DNA of 64,000 bases from CAWEHU01 sp963808965 (GTDB taxonomy: Bacteria; Pseudomonadota; Alphaproteobacteria; Acetobacterales; Acetobacteraceae). The position numbers were made by a program, and so were the translations under genes. A model generated the notes under the pieces. The model was given only the letters and a program-made list of their open reading frames with translations. It was not told where the DNA came from and did no database searches. The DNA is taken from assembly GCA_963808965.1 (NCBI GenBank), contig CAWEHU010000004.1:78414-142413 (forward strand), read 5' to 3'. Positions 43,387 through 52,142 of this stretch are shown piece by piece. Numbering within the stretch: position 1 is the stretch's first letter; each line of letters starts with the position of its first letter.

Positions 43387-44592
43387 TCAGGTCTTCACCA
43401 GCGGGCACTCGCTCTTTGCCAGAGGTCTGTACGCGTCCTGCGGCGGAATAGTCTTCAGCACATTATACACATCCCAGGGATCCTGCGACTCCGACGGCTT
43501 TTTCACCTGCATCAGATAGAAGTCATGCGTCATGATGCCGTCGGCCCGAATTCGGCCACCGTGCGCGAACACATCGTCCACTGGTGTGCTTCGCATCGTG
43601 GCAACCACAGCCTCATTCTCCGTGGTGCCGGACGCTTTCACGGCCTTCAGATAGTGCAGCACGGCGGAGTACGTGCCGGCCTGGGCCATTGTCGGCCTCA
43701 CCTTCAGCCGGGCAAAGATCCGGTCGGACCACACGCGCGATTCGTCGTTGCGATTCCAGTAGAAAGCCTCGGTCACAAACAGACCCTGCGCGGTCTCAAG
43801 CCCCATGCTGTGGATGTCGTTGATGAGCGTGCTGAGCGCCGCGAATCGCCGCGTTCCATCAGCCAGGCCGAATTCATGCGCCTGCTTGACCGCATTCTGC
43901 AGGTCCTGCCCGCCATTCGCCAAAGCGATCACCTCGGCGCCCGATGCCTGAGCTTGCAGAAGATAGGATGAAAAATCGCTATTCGGGGACGGATGGCGTA
44001 CCGCTCCAAGCACCTTGCCGCCCTGCTCGCGCACCAGCTCAGCGGCGTCCTGCTCCAGGGAATGCCCGAACGCATAATCGGCCGTGATGAAGAACCAAGT
44101 ATCGGCGTGCTCGGCCATTAACGCGGTCACGGTCGCCTTGGAGGTCGAATAGGTATTATACACCCAGTGAAACCCGAAGGGCGAACAACCGGAACCCGAA
44201 AGCGCCGAGGAGGCCGGACCGGTCGCGACCGCAATCTTGTGTTTCTGGGTCGCGAGGTGAAACGCCGAGAGGGCAATAGAGGATGTGGTGAGCTCGAACG
44301 CGGCGGTCGCGTTGTCTTCCTCGTACCATTTCGCGAGGATCGCGGTGCCGATATCTGGCTTGTTCTGATGGTCTGCCACGAGGAGCCGGATCGGTCGACC
44401 CAGCACGCTGCCGCCGGAATCCTCGATCGCCAGACGCGCCGCCTCAACGGCACCGTGACCCGTGGCGTTCTCGTACATGCCGGACATGTCCGTCAGCACG
44501 CCGATCGTGACCGGCACGGCCTCCTGAGCCCACACCGGGCGAGCGCCCAGCACCAAAGGCGCTCCCCATAGGACTGCCCGCCTGGATATCAT
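43387..44592 (-). CDS. Liv-type ABC substrate-binding protein
   Basis: 401 residues. A signal peptide (RRAVLWGAPLVLGARPVWA) precedes a type I periplasmic binding protein starting PVTIGVLTDMSGMYENATG, the branched-chain amino-acid/amide family. This branch often binds amides, hydroxy acids or aromatic compounds, not leucine. It is the last gene of the minus-strand catabolic operon and presumably captures its substrate; no permease is next to it, but a full Liv system lies at 57-62 kb. Confidence 0.88.
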   Translation of the reverse strand: MISRRAVLWGAPLVLGARPVWAQEAVPVTIGVLTDMSGMYENATGHGAVEAARLAIEDSGGSVLGRPIRLLVADHQNKPDIGTAILAKWYEEDNATAAFELTTSSIALSAFHLATQKHKIAVATGPASSALSGSGCSPFGFHWVYNTYSTSKATVTALMAEHADTWFFITADYAFGHSLEQDAAELVREQGGKVLGAVRHPSPNSDFSSYLLQAQASGAEVIALANGGQDLQNAVKQAHEFGLADGTRRFAALSTLINDIHSMGLETAQGLFVTEAFYWNRNDESRVWSDRIFARLKVRPTMAQAGTYSAVLHYLKAVKASGTTENEAVVATMRSTPVDDVFAHGGRIRADGIMTHDFYLMQVKKPSESQDPWDVYNVLKTIPPQDAYRPLAKSECPLVKT

Positions 44593-44663
44593 TTTGCCCG
44601 CCTTCCTCTCCTGCACTTCGTATCGGCGTCAATGCGATCGCGTCGCATGTGGCGGCCGTGCCG

Positions 44664-45179
44664 TCAGCGCTTCGCCCGCCCGGCCTCCGAGCGTCGCGCG
44701 GCAAGCCGCTTTTCCAAATTCGGAACAAGCCCGCCCGCCGCCAGCATCTCCAGCAGGAATTCCGGCAACGCTTCCGCCGCCAGGATCTCGCCGCTGGTTT
44801 CGTTCTTGACCAACCCGCGCCGGGCATCGACCTCGACGCGATCGCCGGCTTTCACCCGATGGGCTTCAGGACAGGTCACTGCGACAAGACCGAGATTGAG
44901 TGCGTTTCGGTGAAAGATGCCACCAAACGACTTCGCAACCACGGCCGCGACGCCGAGCAGCTTCAATGCTTGTGCTGCCTGCTCGCGGGACGAGCCGATA
45001 CCGAAATTCCGGCCAGCGACGACCACGTCTCCCGGGCGGACCGTGCGTGCGAAGTGAGGATCGACCGATTCGAGGCAGTGCTGCGCGAGCACTTCGACCG
45101 GCCCCTTCATGTAAACGCCCGGCGCGAGCACGTCCGTGTCGATATCTTCGCCGAACACGAAGGCCCTGCCGGAGCTCAT
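44664..45179 (-). CDS. LeuD-like small subunit of a (de)hydratase
   Basis: 171 residues, the swivel domain of aconitase-type hydro-lyases. RAFVFGEDIDTDVLAPGVYM and GRNFGIGSSREQAAQALKLLG, then FGGIFHRNALNLGL, are diagnostic. It pairs with the large subunit encoded directly upstream (4-base overlap). Isopropylmalate dehydratase is one member, but the same architecture serves homoaconitase, maleate/citraconate hydratase and dimethylmaleate hydratase; the context favours one of the latter. Confidence 0.9.
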   Translation of the reverse strand: MSSGRAFVFGEDIDTDVLAPGVYMKGPVEVLAQHCLESVDPHFARTVRPGDVVVAGRNFGIGSSREQAAQALKLLGVAAVVAKSFGGIFHRNALNLGLVAVTCPEAHRVKAGDRVEVDARRGLVKNETSGEILAAEALPEFLLEMLAAGGLVPNLEKRLAARRSEAGRAKR

Positions 45180-46471
45180 GCCGTTCCTCCGTCGGCCAGG
45201 AACAGCCGCGGATCAGCGATCCGCCCGCTGACCGCCGAGGCCGCGACCGTGTACGGAGAGGCGAGATACACGCGCGAAGAGGGCGCGCCCATCCTGCCTT
45301 TGAAATTGCGCGCCGTGGACGAGATGCAGACCACGTCTTCGCCAAGCAGCGCATCGCCGTAACCGGCGCATATTCCGCAGGCATTCGGCAATAGTGTTGC
45401 GCCGGCTTCCTCGAGAATACCCAGCGTCCCTTCCTGGGCGGCCTCTTCTTGGTCCCGCCGGGATGCCGGCGCGACCAGCAGACTAACCCCCGGCGCGGTC
45501 TTGCGGCCCTTTAGGACCGCCGCCGCCATCCGGAGATCGACCAGCTTTGCTCCCGTGCAGGCACCGATATAGGCCACCTGGATCGGCTGACTTGAAAAGG
45601 CCGAAACGTCCGCGCTATTCGCCGGGCTGTGCGGGGCCGCGACTTGCGGTACGAGCGCGGCGGCGTCGAAAACGAGATGCTCGGAGACCGGCGCATCGGG
45701 ATCGCTCCGCCACCGCTCGCTGGCATCGGCTACGGTTGCCCCAACCCGATTGAGGTAGTCGATCGTTACTTCATCCGGTTCGATCAATCCCGCCTGTCCG
45801 CCTAGCTCAGCGGTCATATTGGAAAGCGTCATCCGCTCCTGCATGGTCAGTCCGCGGATCGCACTGCCCGCGAACTCGACCGCCTGATAGCCGCCGCCCG
45901 ACATGCCCAGTTTGGTGCAAAGGAACAGCATCATGTCCTTGGCGACGACGCCCTGCGCGCAGCGGCCGCTCCACTCGATCCGAATCGTTTCCGGCACACG
46001 CAGCCAAATCTCGCCGGTCGCAAGCACGCCGGCCATTTCGGTTGCGCCGACCCCGAACATATAGGCGCCGAATGCACCGCCCGTCGGGGAATGGCTGTCG
46101 CCGCCCACGACGAGCATGCCCGGCTTCAGGTGCCCGCGCTCGGGCAGGACAACGTGGCAGATGCCCTCGCCGTCATAGAAGGCCGCTATTTTCTGGTCGG
46201 CGGCGAAGCCTCGCGTAATTTCCTGAATGCGGCGAGTCTCGTCATCGAACACCGGCACGTAATGATCCGCGACGATGACCACTTTCGCCGGATCCCATAC
46301 GCCGACACCGAGGCGGTCAAGGATCGGCTTGACCCGGCGTGGGCCGCCAGAATCGTGGATCATGGCGAGATCCACCGCACAAATCACGATCTCACCCGGG
46401 ATGACCCGGTCGCGGGAGGCAGCGCGTGCGAGGATTTTTTCCGCGAGCGTCATGGCCATCTCGGCACTCAT
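45176..46471 (-). CDS. LeuC-like large subunit of a (de)hydratase
   Basis: 431 residues, carrying the [4Fe-4S] cluster of aconitase-type enzymes. Candidate ligands are Cys305 (YIGACTGAK) and Cys365/Cys368 (NACGICAGYG). GGDSHSPTGGAFGAY and GVGATEMAGVLATGEIW match the family. It removes or adds water on a dicarboxylate such as a malate/maleate pair. No other leucine genes are nearby, so a catabolic role is more likely than leucine synthesis. Confidence 0.9.
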   Translation of the reverse strand: MSAEMAMTLAEKILARAASRDRVIPGEIVICAVDLAMIHDSGGPRRVKPILDRLGVGVWDPAKVVIVADHYVPVFDDETRRIQEITRGFAADQKIAAFYDGEGICHVVLPERGHLKPGMLVVGGDSHSPTGGAFGAYMFGVGATEMAGVLATGEIWLRVPETIRIEWSGRCAQGVVAKDMMLFLCTKLGMSGGGYQAVEFAGSAIRGLTMQERMTLSNMTAELGGQAGLIEPDEVTIDYLNRVGATVADASERWRSDPDAPVSEHLVFDAAALVPQVAAPHSPANSADVSAFSSQPIQVAYIGACTGAKLVDLRMAAAVLKGRKTAPGVSLLVAPASRRDQEEAAQEGTLGILEEAGATLLPNACGICAGYGDALLGEDVVCISSTARNFKGRMGAPSSRVYLASPYTVAASAVSGRIADPRLFLADGGTA

Positions 46472-46574
46472 CCTATCCTGCTTTGCCGCGGCACGCCGCC
46501 CCGCCGCCCGCGAACAGATTGGGAAGTGGCGTCCCGTCCTCGCGTAAGACGCGGGCCTCGCAATCGCGTCCCCG

Positions 46575-47498
46575 TCAGCTTTGATTGCGGAATGCGGCGA
46601 GGATCTGCTCCCCGGTTGCTGCCCACACGCCGTGGTGACCGAGCATATGCTCCAGGGCCTCCGAGGCGTACCCGATGCGCGACGGGATTCCCATGACCCA
46701 GGCGTGCAGCGGCAGGCTCATGATCCGGCCGCCATATCGCTCCGCCTCGCGGTAGAGCACGTCAAACCGGTCCTTCACCTGTCGCAGCCATTCGTCCTCC
46801 GTGTGCCGCAATTCGAGCAGCACGAACCGGTCGTCGGTCTCGTAGGCGTGCGGCATCGCGAACAATGCGCCATTCGCGGTCTGCATGGCGTACGGCATGT
46901 CGTCGTTCGCCCAGTCGCACGTATAGGCGATACCATGCCCGGCCAGGATGTCGGGCGTGGCGTACGACTCGGCGCGGCCGGGCGAGAGCCAGCCGGTGAC
47001 TTGCTGCCCTGAGACGGAACGCAGCGGCTCCAGCGTCCGCCGGACCATCTCGTCTTCCTCCTCTCGGCCCAGTCCGCTGTGGTGCACCGCGGCGGCATTG
47101 ATGCCGTGAGCGACGATCTCGTGCCCGCACGCGGACAGCTCCCGGACCAGGCCGGGATACCGCTCAGCAATCACCCCGTTTACCGCGACCGAGGCCGGCA
47201 GTTGCAGCCGTTCAAGGAGGCGTAGCAGGCGAAAGATGCCGACACGATTGCCATAGTCGCGGTTCGTGTAGTGGCGGTAGTCGGGATAAGGCATCGTCAG
47301 CCCACCAGGCGCACGGAATGGCTTGCCCGACATGTCCAGCGGAAACCATTGCAGAATCGGCATCACCCAAAGCGCGATTCGAGCGCCGTTCGGCCACACG
47401 ACCGGCTTGCGCTCGAATAAATCCGACCACGGATAGCGGTCATGGTCCATTCCGTGGCGCCGCCTGGGATAGCGGAGATAGTCGTCGGGAAGCGGCAT
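46575..47498 (-). CDS. PuuE-like polysaccharide-deacetylase-family hydrolase, copy B
   Basis: 307 residues, NodB-fold (CE4) protein of the PuuE/cyclic-imidase branch, not of the chitin-deacetylase type. Landmarks are WPNGARIALWVMPILQWFPLD, HEIVAHGINAA with a metal-ligand His, TGWLSPGRAES and SLPLHAWVMGIPSR. Members cleave cyclic amide C-N bonds, as in allantoinase PuuE and cyclic-imide hydrolase. It has no signal peptide, consistent with a cytoplasmic metabolite substrate. It is 22 bases from copy A. Confidence 0.85.
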   Translation of the reverse strand: MPLPDDYLRYPRRRHGMDHDRYPWSDLFERKPVVWPNGARIALWVMPILQWFPLDMSGKPFRAPGGLTMPYPDYRHYTNRDYGNRVGIFRLLRLLERLQLPASVAVNGVIAERYPGLVRELSACGHEIVAHGINAAAVHHSGLGREEEDEMVRRTLEPLRSVSGQQVTGWLSPGRAESYATPDILAGHGIAYTCDWANDDMPYAMQTANGALFAMPHAYETDDRFVLLELRHTEDEWLRQVKDRFDVLYREAERYGGRIMSLPLHAWVMGIPSRIGYASEALEHMLGHHGVWAATGEQILAAFRNQS

Positions 47499-47519
47499 GA
47501 AGTGCCCCCTCTGCCCCGC

Positions 47520-48458
47520 TCAGGCCGCAGCCGCGACACAGGCCGCGGCGACGGCATCGAAGTGATGCGCAAGATAGTGCTGCGCGATCTCGCGGCCGGT
47601 TGCCAGCCAGACCTTCTCGTGCCCCGCGATATACTCCAAGGCGTCCGCAAAGGGGCGGATACGGTGCGGCTGGCCCACTAGATAGGGATGCAGCGGGATG
47701 CACATCACCGTTCCGGAGTCTTCGCCCTCCGCATAGAGCTGGTCGAATTGCCGCTTGATGATCGTCGCGTAATGCTGTGGCGGACAGCTATTGCTGTAGT
47801 AGGCGATCACGTCGTTCATCTCGAGCGAATACGGCATGCTTATCAGCCGCCCCTTCCTGACGTGAACCGGCATCGGCTGGTCGTCATGGAACAAGTCGCA
47901 GGTGTAGAGCAGCCCGTACTCGGCGAGCAGGTCCATCGTTCGCACCGTGTTCGACAGCGCCGGTGAGAGCCAACCTGCGAGCACTTGCCCGGTATGCCGT
48001 TTCACCGTCTCGATCGCGTCTTCTATGATCGCGCGTTCCTGGCTCTCGTCCATGCCATACGTGTACCGCGTATTGTAGATGCCGTGTGAAAAGAACTCCC
48101 AGCCGCGCTTGGCGCAGGCTTCGATGATCTCCGGATGATGGTCGCAAAGCGCGACATTGAGCGATACCGAGCCGCGGACGCCGCAGTGGTCCATTGCCTC
48201 CATCATGCGCCGCCAGCCGACACGGTTGCCGTAATCCCGGTGCGAGTAGGCAAGCACGTCGGGAACCGGCCGTGCCCATGGCATGCGCTGCGGGTTCGGC
48301 GGCGGCTGGTATTCATAGAACTCGATGTTCGGCGCCACCCAGAAGGCTACCCGCGCCCCGTCCGGCCAGGTGATCTTCGGCCGCTTGTTGTAGGGCAGGT
48401 AGTCGTAGAGCAGAGGGTCGTTCTTCGTTGCCACCGACTCAGACATTGGTTGGCTCAT
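47520..48458 (-). CDS. PuuE-like polysaccharide-deacetylase-family hydrolase, copy A
   Basis: 312 residues, a paralogue of copy B. It has WPDGARVAFWVAPNIEFYEY, the NVALCDHHPEIIEAC strand with candidate ligands, FFSHGIYNTRY, AGWLSPALS and CIPLHPYLVGQPHR. The family conserves one Asp/Glu and two His at a metal centre. The two copies may form a hetero-oligomer or act on different ring amides. The start is ambiguous among GTG 48464, ATG 48458 and ATG 48446; each overlaps the upstream amidase gene. Confidence 0.84.
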   Translation of the reverse strand: MSQPMSESVATKNDPLLYDYLPYNKRPKITWPDGARVAFWVAPNIEFYEYQPPPNPQRMPWARPVPDVLAYSHRDYGNRVGWRRMMEAMDHCGVRGSVSLNVALCDHHPEIIEACAKRGWEFFSHGIYNTRYTYGMDESQERAIIEDAIETVKRHTGQVLAGWLSPALSNTVRTMDLLAEYGLLYTCDLFHDDQPMPVHVRKGRLISMPYSLEMNDVIAYYSNSCPPQHYATIIKRQFDQLYAEGEDSGTVMCIPLHPYLVGQPHRIRPFADALEYIAGHEKVWLATGREIAQHYLAHHFDAVAAACVAAAA

Positions 48459-49116
48459 ACTCACGGTAGTAACGAAGCACTTCCTCCACCGGGATCACGT
48501 CGGCGTATTTCACCACCATATCGTAGAGATTGGCGAAGTGCGGGCTCTCGTGCTTGTCGGCCACACACTCCTCGGGAACAATCGTCCGGTATCCGTGTGA
48601 GAGGCTGTCCACAACCGTCGCCCTGACACAGCCTGAAGTCGAGCCGCCTGTGACGATCACCGTGTCGCAACGGTGCCATACCATCAGCGAGGAAAGGTGC
48701 GTCTCATGAAAGGCGGAGGCCATCCGCTTGTTCATGATGATATCGCGGCGGTGGTCGATGTGCAGGCGGTCGTCGAACTCCGCCCGGCGCGAGCCGACTT
48801 TGATATTCTGAAGCGAGTCCGCTGTATCGCTGCGGGTCCCCCACACGCCGCAATCCTCGCCGGACTCCATATAGGCCACATAGGTCCAAGCCACGGGAAG
48901 TCCTTTGGACCGCGCCAGATCCGCTAGTGCGTTGACGTAATCCAGCTGCTTCGGGTCGGTCTCGTACGCCGTCTTGAATTCGCCGACGAGAGTATAGGCT
49001 TTCTGGAGATCGATGTTGACCAGGATGGGCTTCCGGCCGAACCCGAATCGCTTGCGCGTTGGGTTTGCTTTGAACTCGGCGTAGAGCTGACGCGCCGTCT
49101 TGTCCGACAATTCCAT
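48439..49116 (-). CDS. Isochorismatase-fold amidohydrolase (N-carbamoylsarcosine amidase-like)
   Basis: 225 residues. The catalytic triad is visible as Asp36 (LVNIDLQKAY), Lys130 (IIMNKRMAS) and Cys163 (TGGSTSGCVRAT). It resembles N-carbamoylsarcosine amidase and maleamate amidohydrolase, which release ammonia from a half-amide. I begin at ATG 49116; the upstream frame has no homology. It overlaps the deacetylase copy A gene. In the proposed pathway it would hydrolyse the ring-opened amide to a dicarboxylate. Confidence 0.88.
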   Translation of the reverse strand: MELSDKTARQLYAEFKANPTRKRFGFGRKPILVNIDLQKAYTLVGEFKTAYETDPKQLDYVNALADLARSKGLPVAWTYVAYMESGEDCGVWGTRSDTADSLQNIKVGSRRAEFDDRLHIDHRRDIIMNKRMASAFHETHLSSLMVWHRCDTVIVTGGSTSGCVRATVVDSLSHGYRTIVPEECVADKHESPHFANLYDMVVKYADVIPVEEVLRYYREYEPTNV

Positions 49117-49281
49117 AGCGGTTGTGCTTCCTCCCGTCGTTCGCCGCTCGGCGGCGTACGATCGAGGTCGAGGATACCACCGCCGTGCGCCGACGCATAT
49201 CCTGGGTGCGTGTCCCCGGTTGAGTATCAAGGCAGCGCTGAAGATCTCCGCCGCAGGCCAAAGCCGTTGCGTCCGATCCAA

Positions 49282-50169
49282 TCACTCGCTCGTCTCGTAC
49301 CGCATCCCGGTGGCCAACATCTGCTCCGTACCGACGATCTCGTTTATGCCCTTGAAATCCAGCATCCGGCTCCGGAAGGGTGTCGTCGTTCCGTGTGTCT
49401 TCAGACTGGCGAGGTATTCGGCCAAGGCGTGCGCCTGAGCTCGCACCGTGCCGCCCGGAAAGATCGCGAGTGAGAAACCGAGCCGCTCCAGACTCGCCGC
49501 ATCGGAGATCGGCGTGCTGCCGCCCTCGACCATATTGGCCAGGAGCGGAATGCGTTCGCCGAAGCGCCTGCCCACTTCGGCCATCTCCTGCTCATCGCGC
49601 GGCGCCTCGACGAAAAGGATATCGGCCCCGGCTTCCAGATAGGCCTCACCTCGGCCAAGAGCCGCCTCGAATCCCTCGACGGCGATTGCATCCGTCCGGG
49701 CTATGATCAGCAGTTCGGGGCCTGGTCGCGCATCGAGGGCAGCGTGGATCTTTCCCACCATCTCCTGCGTCGGGACGAGACGCTTGTCGGCGAGATGGCC
49801 GCACCGCTTCGGCATCACCTGGTCCTCAAGTTGCAGCGCCTTCGCCCCGCGTTGGGCGAAGATTCAAGTCGTGCGAAGCACGTTGAGTGCGTTGCCGAAG
49901 CCGGTATCTGCGTCAACAATGAGCGGGATCTCCACCCGGTCCCGGATGGCCGCCACCGTATCGGCCACTTCGATCATGGAGACGAGCCCAAGGTCGGGGG
50001 AGCCAAATCGCGTATACGCGATCGACGCCCCTGAGACATACGCCGCCTCGAACCCGGCACGCTGGATCATCAAGGCCGAGAGGGCATCGTAGCAGCCAGG
50101 CGCGATCACCAGCGGAGCCCGGCGGATCCGGTCTCTCAGCGGGGCCGCAGAATCAGGTTTTTCGCTCAT
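49282..50169 (-). pseudogene. PEP mutase/isocitrate lyase-family lyase with in-frame TGA
   Basis: The N-terminal part reads PGCYDALSALMIQRAGFEAAYVSG through the metal loop IVDADTGFGNALNVLRTT. It then meets TGA at 49866-49864, after which the same frame continues IFAQRGAKALQLEDQV, MPKRCGH and IARTDAIAVEG to GMRYETSE. Restoring CGA (Arg) gives a 295-residue enzyme similar to 2-methylisocitrate/dimethylmalate lyase or oxaloacetate decarboxylase. This is a C-to-T change, not an indel. It heads the operon, so a real loss would disable the last catabolic step unless the paralogue at 37179 substitutes. Confidence 0.82.
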
Positions 50170-50258
50170 GGCGTTTTTTCCTTCGGTCTGTTTCTGTCAC
50201 CTCGTGTTGCGCGTCGTGGATCGCAGCCCCGCTTTCGGGCAGAGGAGTGAGCCTCGCC

Positions 50259-51152
50259 TCACAGGCGAGCCTCCCATTTCCGCACGCTGGCTTCCGCTTC
50301 GCGCAGCCAGGCGAGCAGCAGCGGAATGGCGGCAGCCCCGTAGATCAGGCTGACCGGCACCCACATCACCACCCCGGCGAGTTGCTGGTCGAAGATCGCG
50401 TCGAACCCCGCCTCATGGGCATAGGTCGGGTAGAGCGGCACCGTGCCCAGGGCCAGCAAAGCGCCCAGCAGGCCGCACTGCATCGAGGTGGCGAATAGCG
50501 ACAGCACCGCGACGCCACGGCTCGCGAGCCCATGCCGTGCTCCGGCGATCGAGGACCAGTAGGCGACCGCCACTCCCAGGAACGAGACGTGCTGCACCGC
50601 ATGCACCGCCTCATGGCGCAGCGCCGCCTCGAACAGCGCCGGAACATGCCATACCCACAATACGGCGGTGTGCAGCGACCAAGCCGCCAAGGGCTGGGTC
50701 GCCCAGTTCCAGCCCTTGCGCAGCAGGACGGCCGGCGTCGCGATGGCGAAGCGCCGCGCCCAGCCGGCGCCCAGGCCCCAGATCAGCGCGGCCTGCGGCT
50801 GCGAGGCCACCAAGAGCGGCGCCGCCGCGGCCATCAGCAACTCGTGCTCGACCATGTGCGCCCAGAAGAACCGCTCGGCCAAGCCATGCAGGGGCGAGAG
50901 AAGCGCGAGCGCGACCGTGAGCCAGCCCGCGAAAAACCATGCGGCGCGCCGGTCGAGCAAGGGTCTGCTGGACTTGGCCCGTCGCCGCAGCCGCACCGAG
51001 CCGCTGGCGTAGATGAGCCCGCTCGCGACGAGCAGCACGGCGAGCGCGGCCTCCGGCCAGCCCAAACTGGCGTCCGGCTCGGCGCCGCCATGCGCCCAAG
51101 CGACACCGGGAGTGAGCCCGATCAGGGCGGCGGCAATGCGCGCGCGCCTCAT
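50259..51152 (-). CDS. ctaG: Cytochrome c oxidase assembly factor CtaG (caa3 type)
   Basis: 297 residues with a signal-like start (MRRARIAAALIGLTPGVAWAHGG) and seven membrane helices. HMVEHELLMAAAAPLLV and LWVWHVPALFEAALRHEAVHA match the caa3_CtaG family, which helps assemble the CuB site. It is the last gene of the minus-strand oxidase operon and overlaps the small membrane protein by four bases. ATG 51152 is preferred to an upstream GTG at 51161. Confidence 0.9.
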   Translation of the reverse strand: MRRARIAAALIGLTPGVAWAHGGAEPDASLGWPEAALAVLLVASGLIYASGSVRLRRRAKSSRPLLDRRAAWFFAGWLTVALALLSPLHGLAERFFWAHMVEHELLMAAAAPLLVASQPQAALIWGLGAGWARRFAIATPAVLLRKGWNWATQPLAAWSLHTAVLWVWHVPALFEAALRHEAVHAVQHVSFLGVAVAYWSSIAGARHGLASRGVAVLSLFATSMQCGLLGALLALGTVPLYPTYAHEAGFDAIFDQQLAGVVMWVPVSLIYGAAAIPLLLAWLREAEASVRKWEARL

Positions 51153-51520
51153 CGCTGGCACGGATCGAGCAGGATTTGCGCGACGCCGTCCAGCGCGAGC
51201 GCCAGCGCGCAGAGTGCCGACAAGCCGATGCCGGCGATCGCCATGAATCGCGACCGGCCATCCGCTCCCGCATCGGAGGGAGACGCCGACGACCGCCGCC
51301 GCTCATCCCGCAAAGCAACAAAAAGGCCGGTCAGGGCCACGGCGAGTGCGAAGCCGGTCACCAAATGCAGCACCCGCCTATCGGCCGTCTCGCAGATGGA
51401 GGGGACCAGCGCGTAACCGCACACATGGTAGATCGACCAGGCCAGGGGTGCGGCGAGCAGCCCGAACCAGGATGCGCCGTTGGGGGCGAAGACCGGGGTC
51501 TTGGCGGTGCGCGGGTCCAT
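51149..51520 (-). CDS. Small membrane protein of the oxidase operon
   Basis: 123 residues with three membrane segments (GLLAAPLAWSIYHVCGYAL, VLHLVTGFALAVALTGLFVAL, MAIAGIGLSALCALALAL). I do not recognise a named family; similar three-helix proteins sit between oxidase subunit III and ctaG in other alphaproteobacteria. Two Cys and the C-terminal DPCQR are notable but not a known metal site. It starts 20 bases after subunit III and overlaps ctaG. Confidence 0.65.
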   Translation of the reverse strand: MDPRTAKTPVFAPNGASWFGLLAAPLAWSIYHVCGYALVPSICETADRRVLHLVTGFALAVALTGLFVALRDERRRSSASPSDAGADGRSRFMAIAGIGLSALCALALALDGVAQILLDPCQR

Positions 51521-51539
51521 GATGCCTAGAACAACGCGC

Positions 51540-52142
51540 TCAGAACAGCCGGGGCACGAGATAGACCACCGCGTAGATCGGCAGCCAGGCCAGCACCACG
51601 AAATACCAGTAGAAAGCATTCTCGCTGACATCGACGAAGCGCTTGCCGCGACCGTGCCGAGTGAACATCAGCGCGGCGAGCACCGCGGAATCGGCGAGGT
51701 CGGTGGCGATGTGGGTGGTGTGCAGGAACAGCAGCGCATAGACGATCGAACCGTAAGCGTCGGCGTACCAGCTCGTGTTGCACGCCGCGAACTCCAAGGC
51801 GCGCACGCCGCAGAACGCGACGCCGAACACGAGACACACTGAGAGCCAGATCCGTACCGGCCGCAACTCCTCGCGCTCCGCTGCGCGCTTGGTCAGGAAG
51901 TTGGGCACGCAGCTCGCGAGCAACAGCGCGGTGTTGAGGGTTCCCCATGTGAGCGCGGGCGGCGCGGCGGCAGGCGGCCAAGTGGGCGATTTGAGCCGCA
52001 GATAGAAATAGGCGACCAGGGCTAGGGCGAACCCCGTGCCCTCGATGACGCAGAAGCCGAGCGTGCCCCACCACAGGATACTGCGCGGGCCGTACCCATA
52101 GGTCGGCAGGCCTGACAGGTCGAGCGCGCGCACCGTCCTCAC
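51540..52142 (-). CDS. ctaE: Cytochrome c oxidase subunit III
   Basis: 200 residues from GTG 52142, which overlaps the ctaD stop. Five hydrophobic segments; GFCVIEGTGFALALVAYFYLR includes the conserved Glu of helix 3, and LLFLHTTHIATDLADS and NAFYWYFVVLAWLPIYAVVYL are typical of subunit III. It stabilises the catalytic core and may store lipid. The short length suits alternative caa3-type oxidases. Confidence 0.9.
   Translation of the reverse strand: MRTVRALDLSGLPTYGYGPRSILWWGTLGFCVIEGTGFALALVAYFYLRLKSPTWPPAAAPPALTWGTLNTALLLASCVPNFLTKRAAEREELRPVRIWLSVCLVFGVAFCGVRALEFAACNTSWYADAYGSIVYALLFLHTTHIATDLADSAVLAALMFTRHGRGKRFVDVSENAFYWYFVVLAWLPIYAVVYLVPRLF

Noticed and set aside
44664..46471. Leucine biosynthesis leuCD
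   Set aside because: No leuA or leuB is nearby, and the operon partners are amide hydrolases and a C-C lyase, which favours a catabolic hydro-lyase.
46575..48458. Cell-wall or chitin deacetylases
   Set aside because: No signal peptide, and the sequence pattern matches PuuE/cyclic-imidase proteins, not peptidoglycan deacetylases.
49862..49868. TGA as a selenocysteine codon
   Set aside because: The family does not use Cys or Sec here, and a CGA-to-TGA change explains it more simply.
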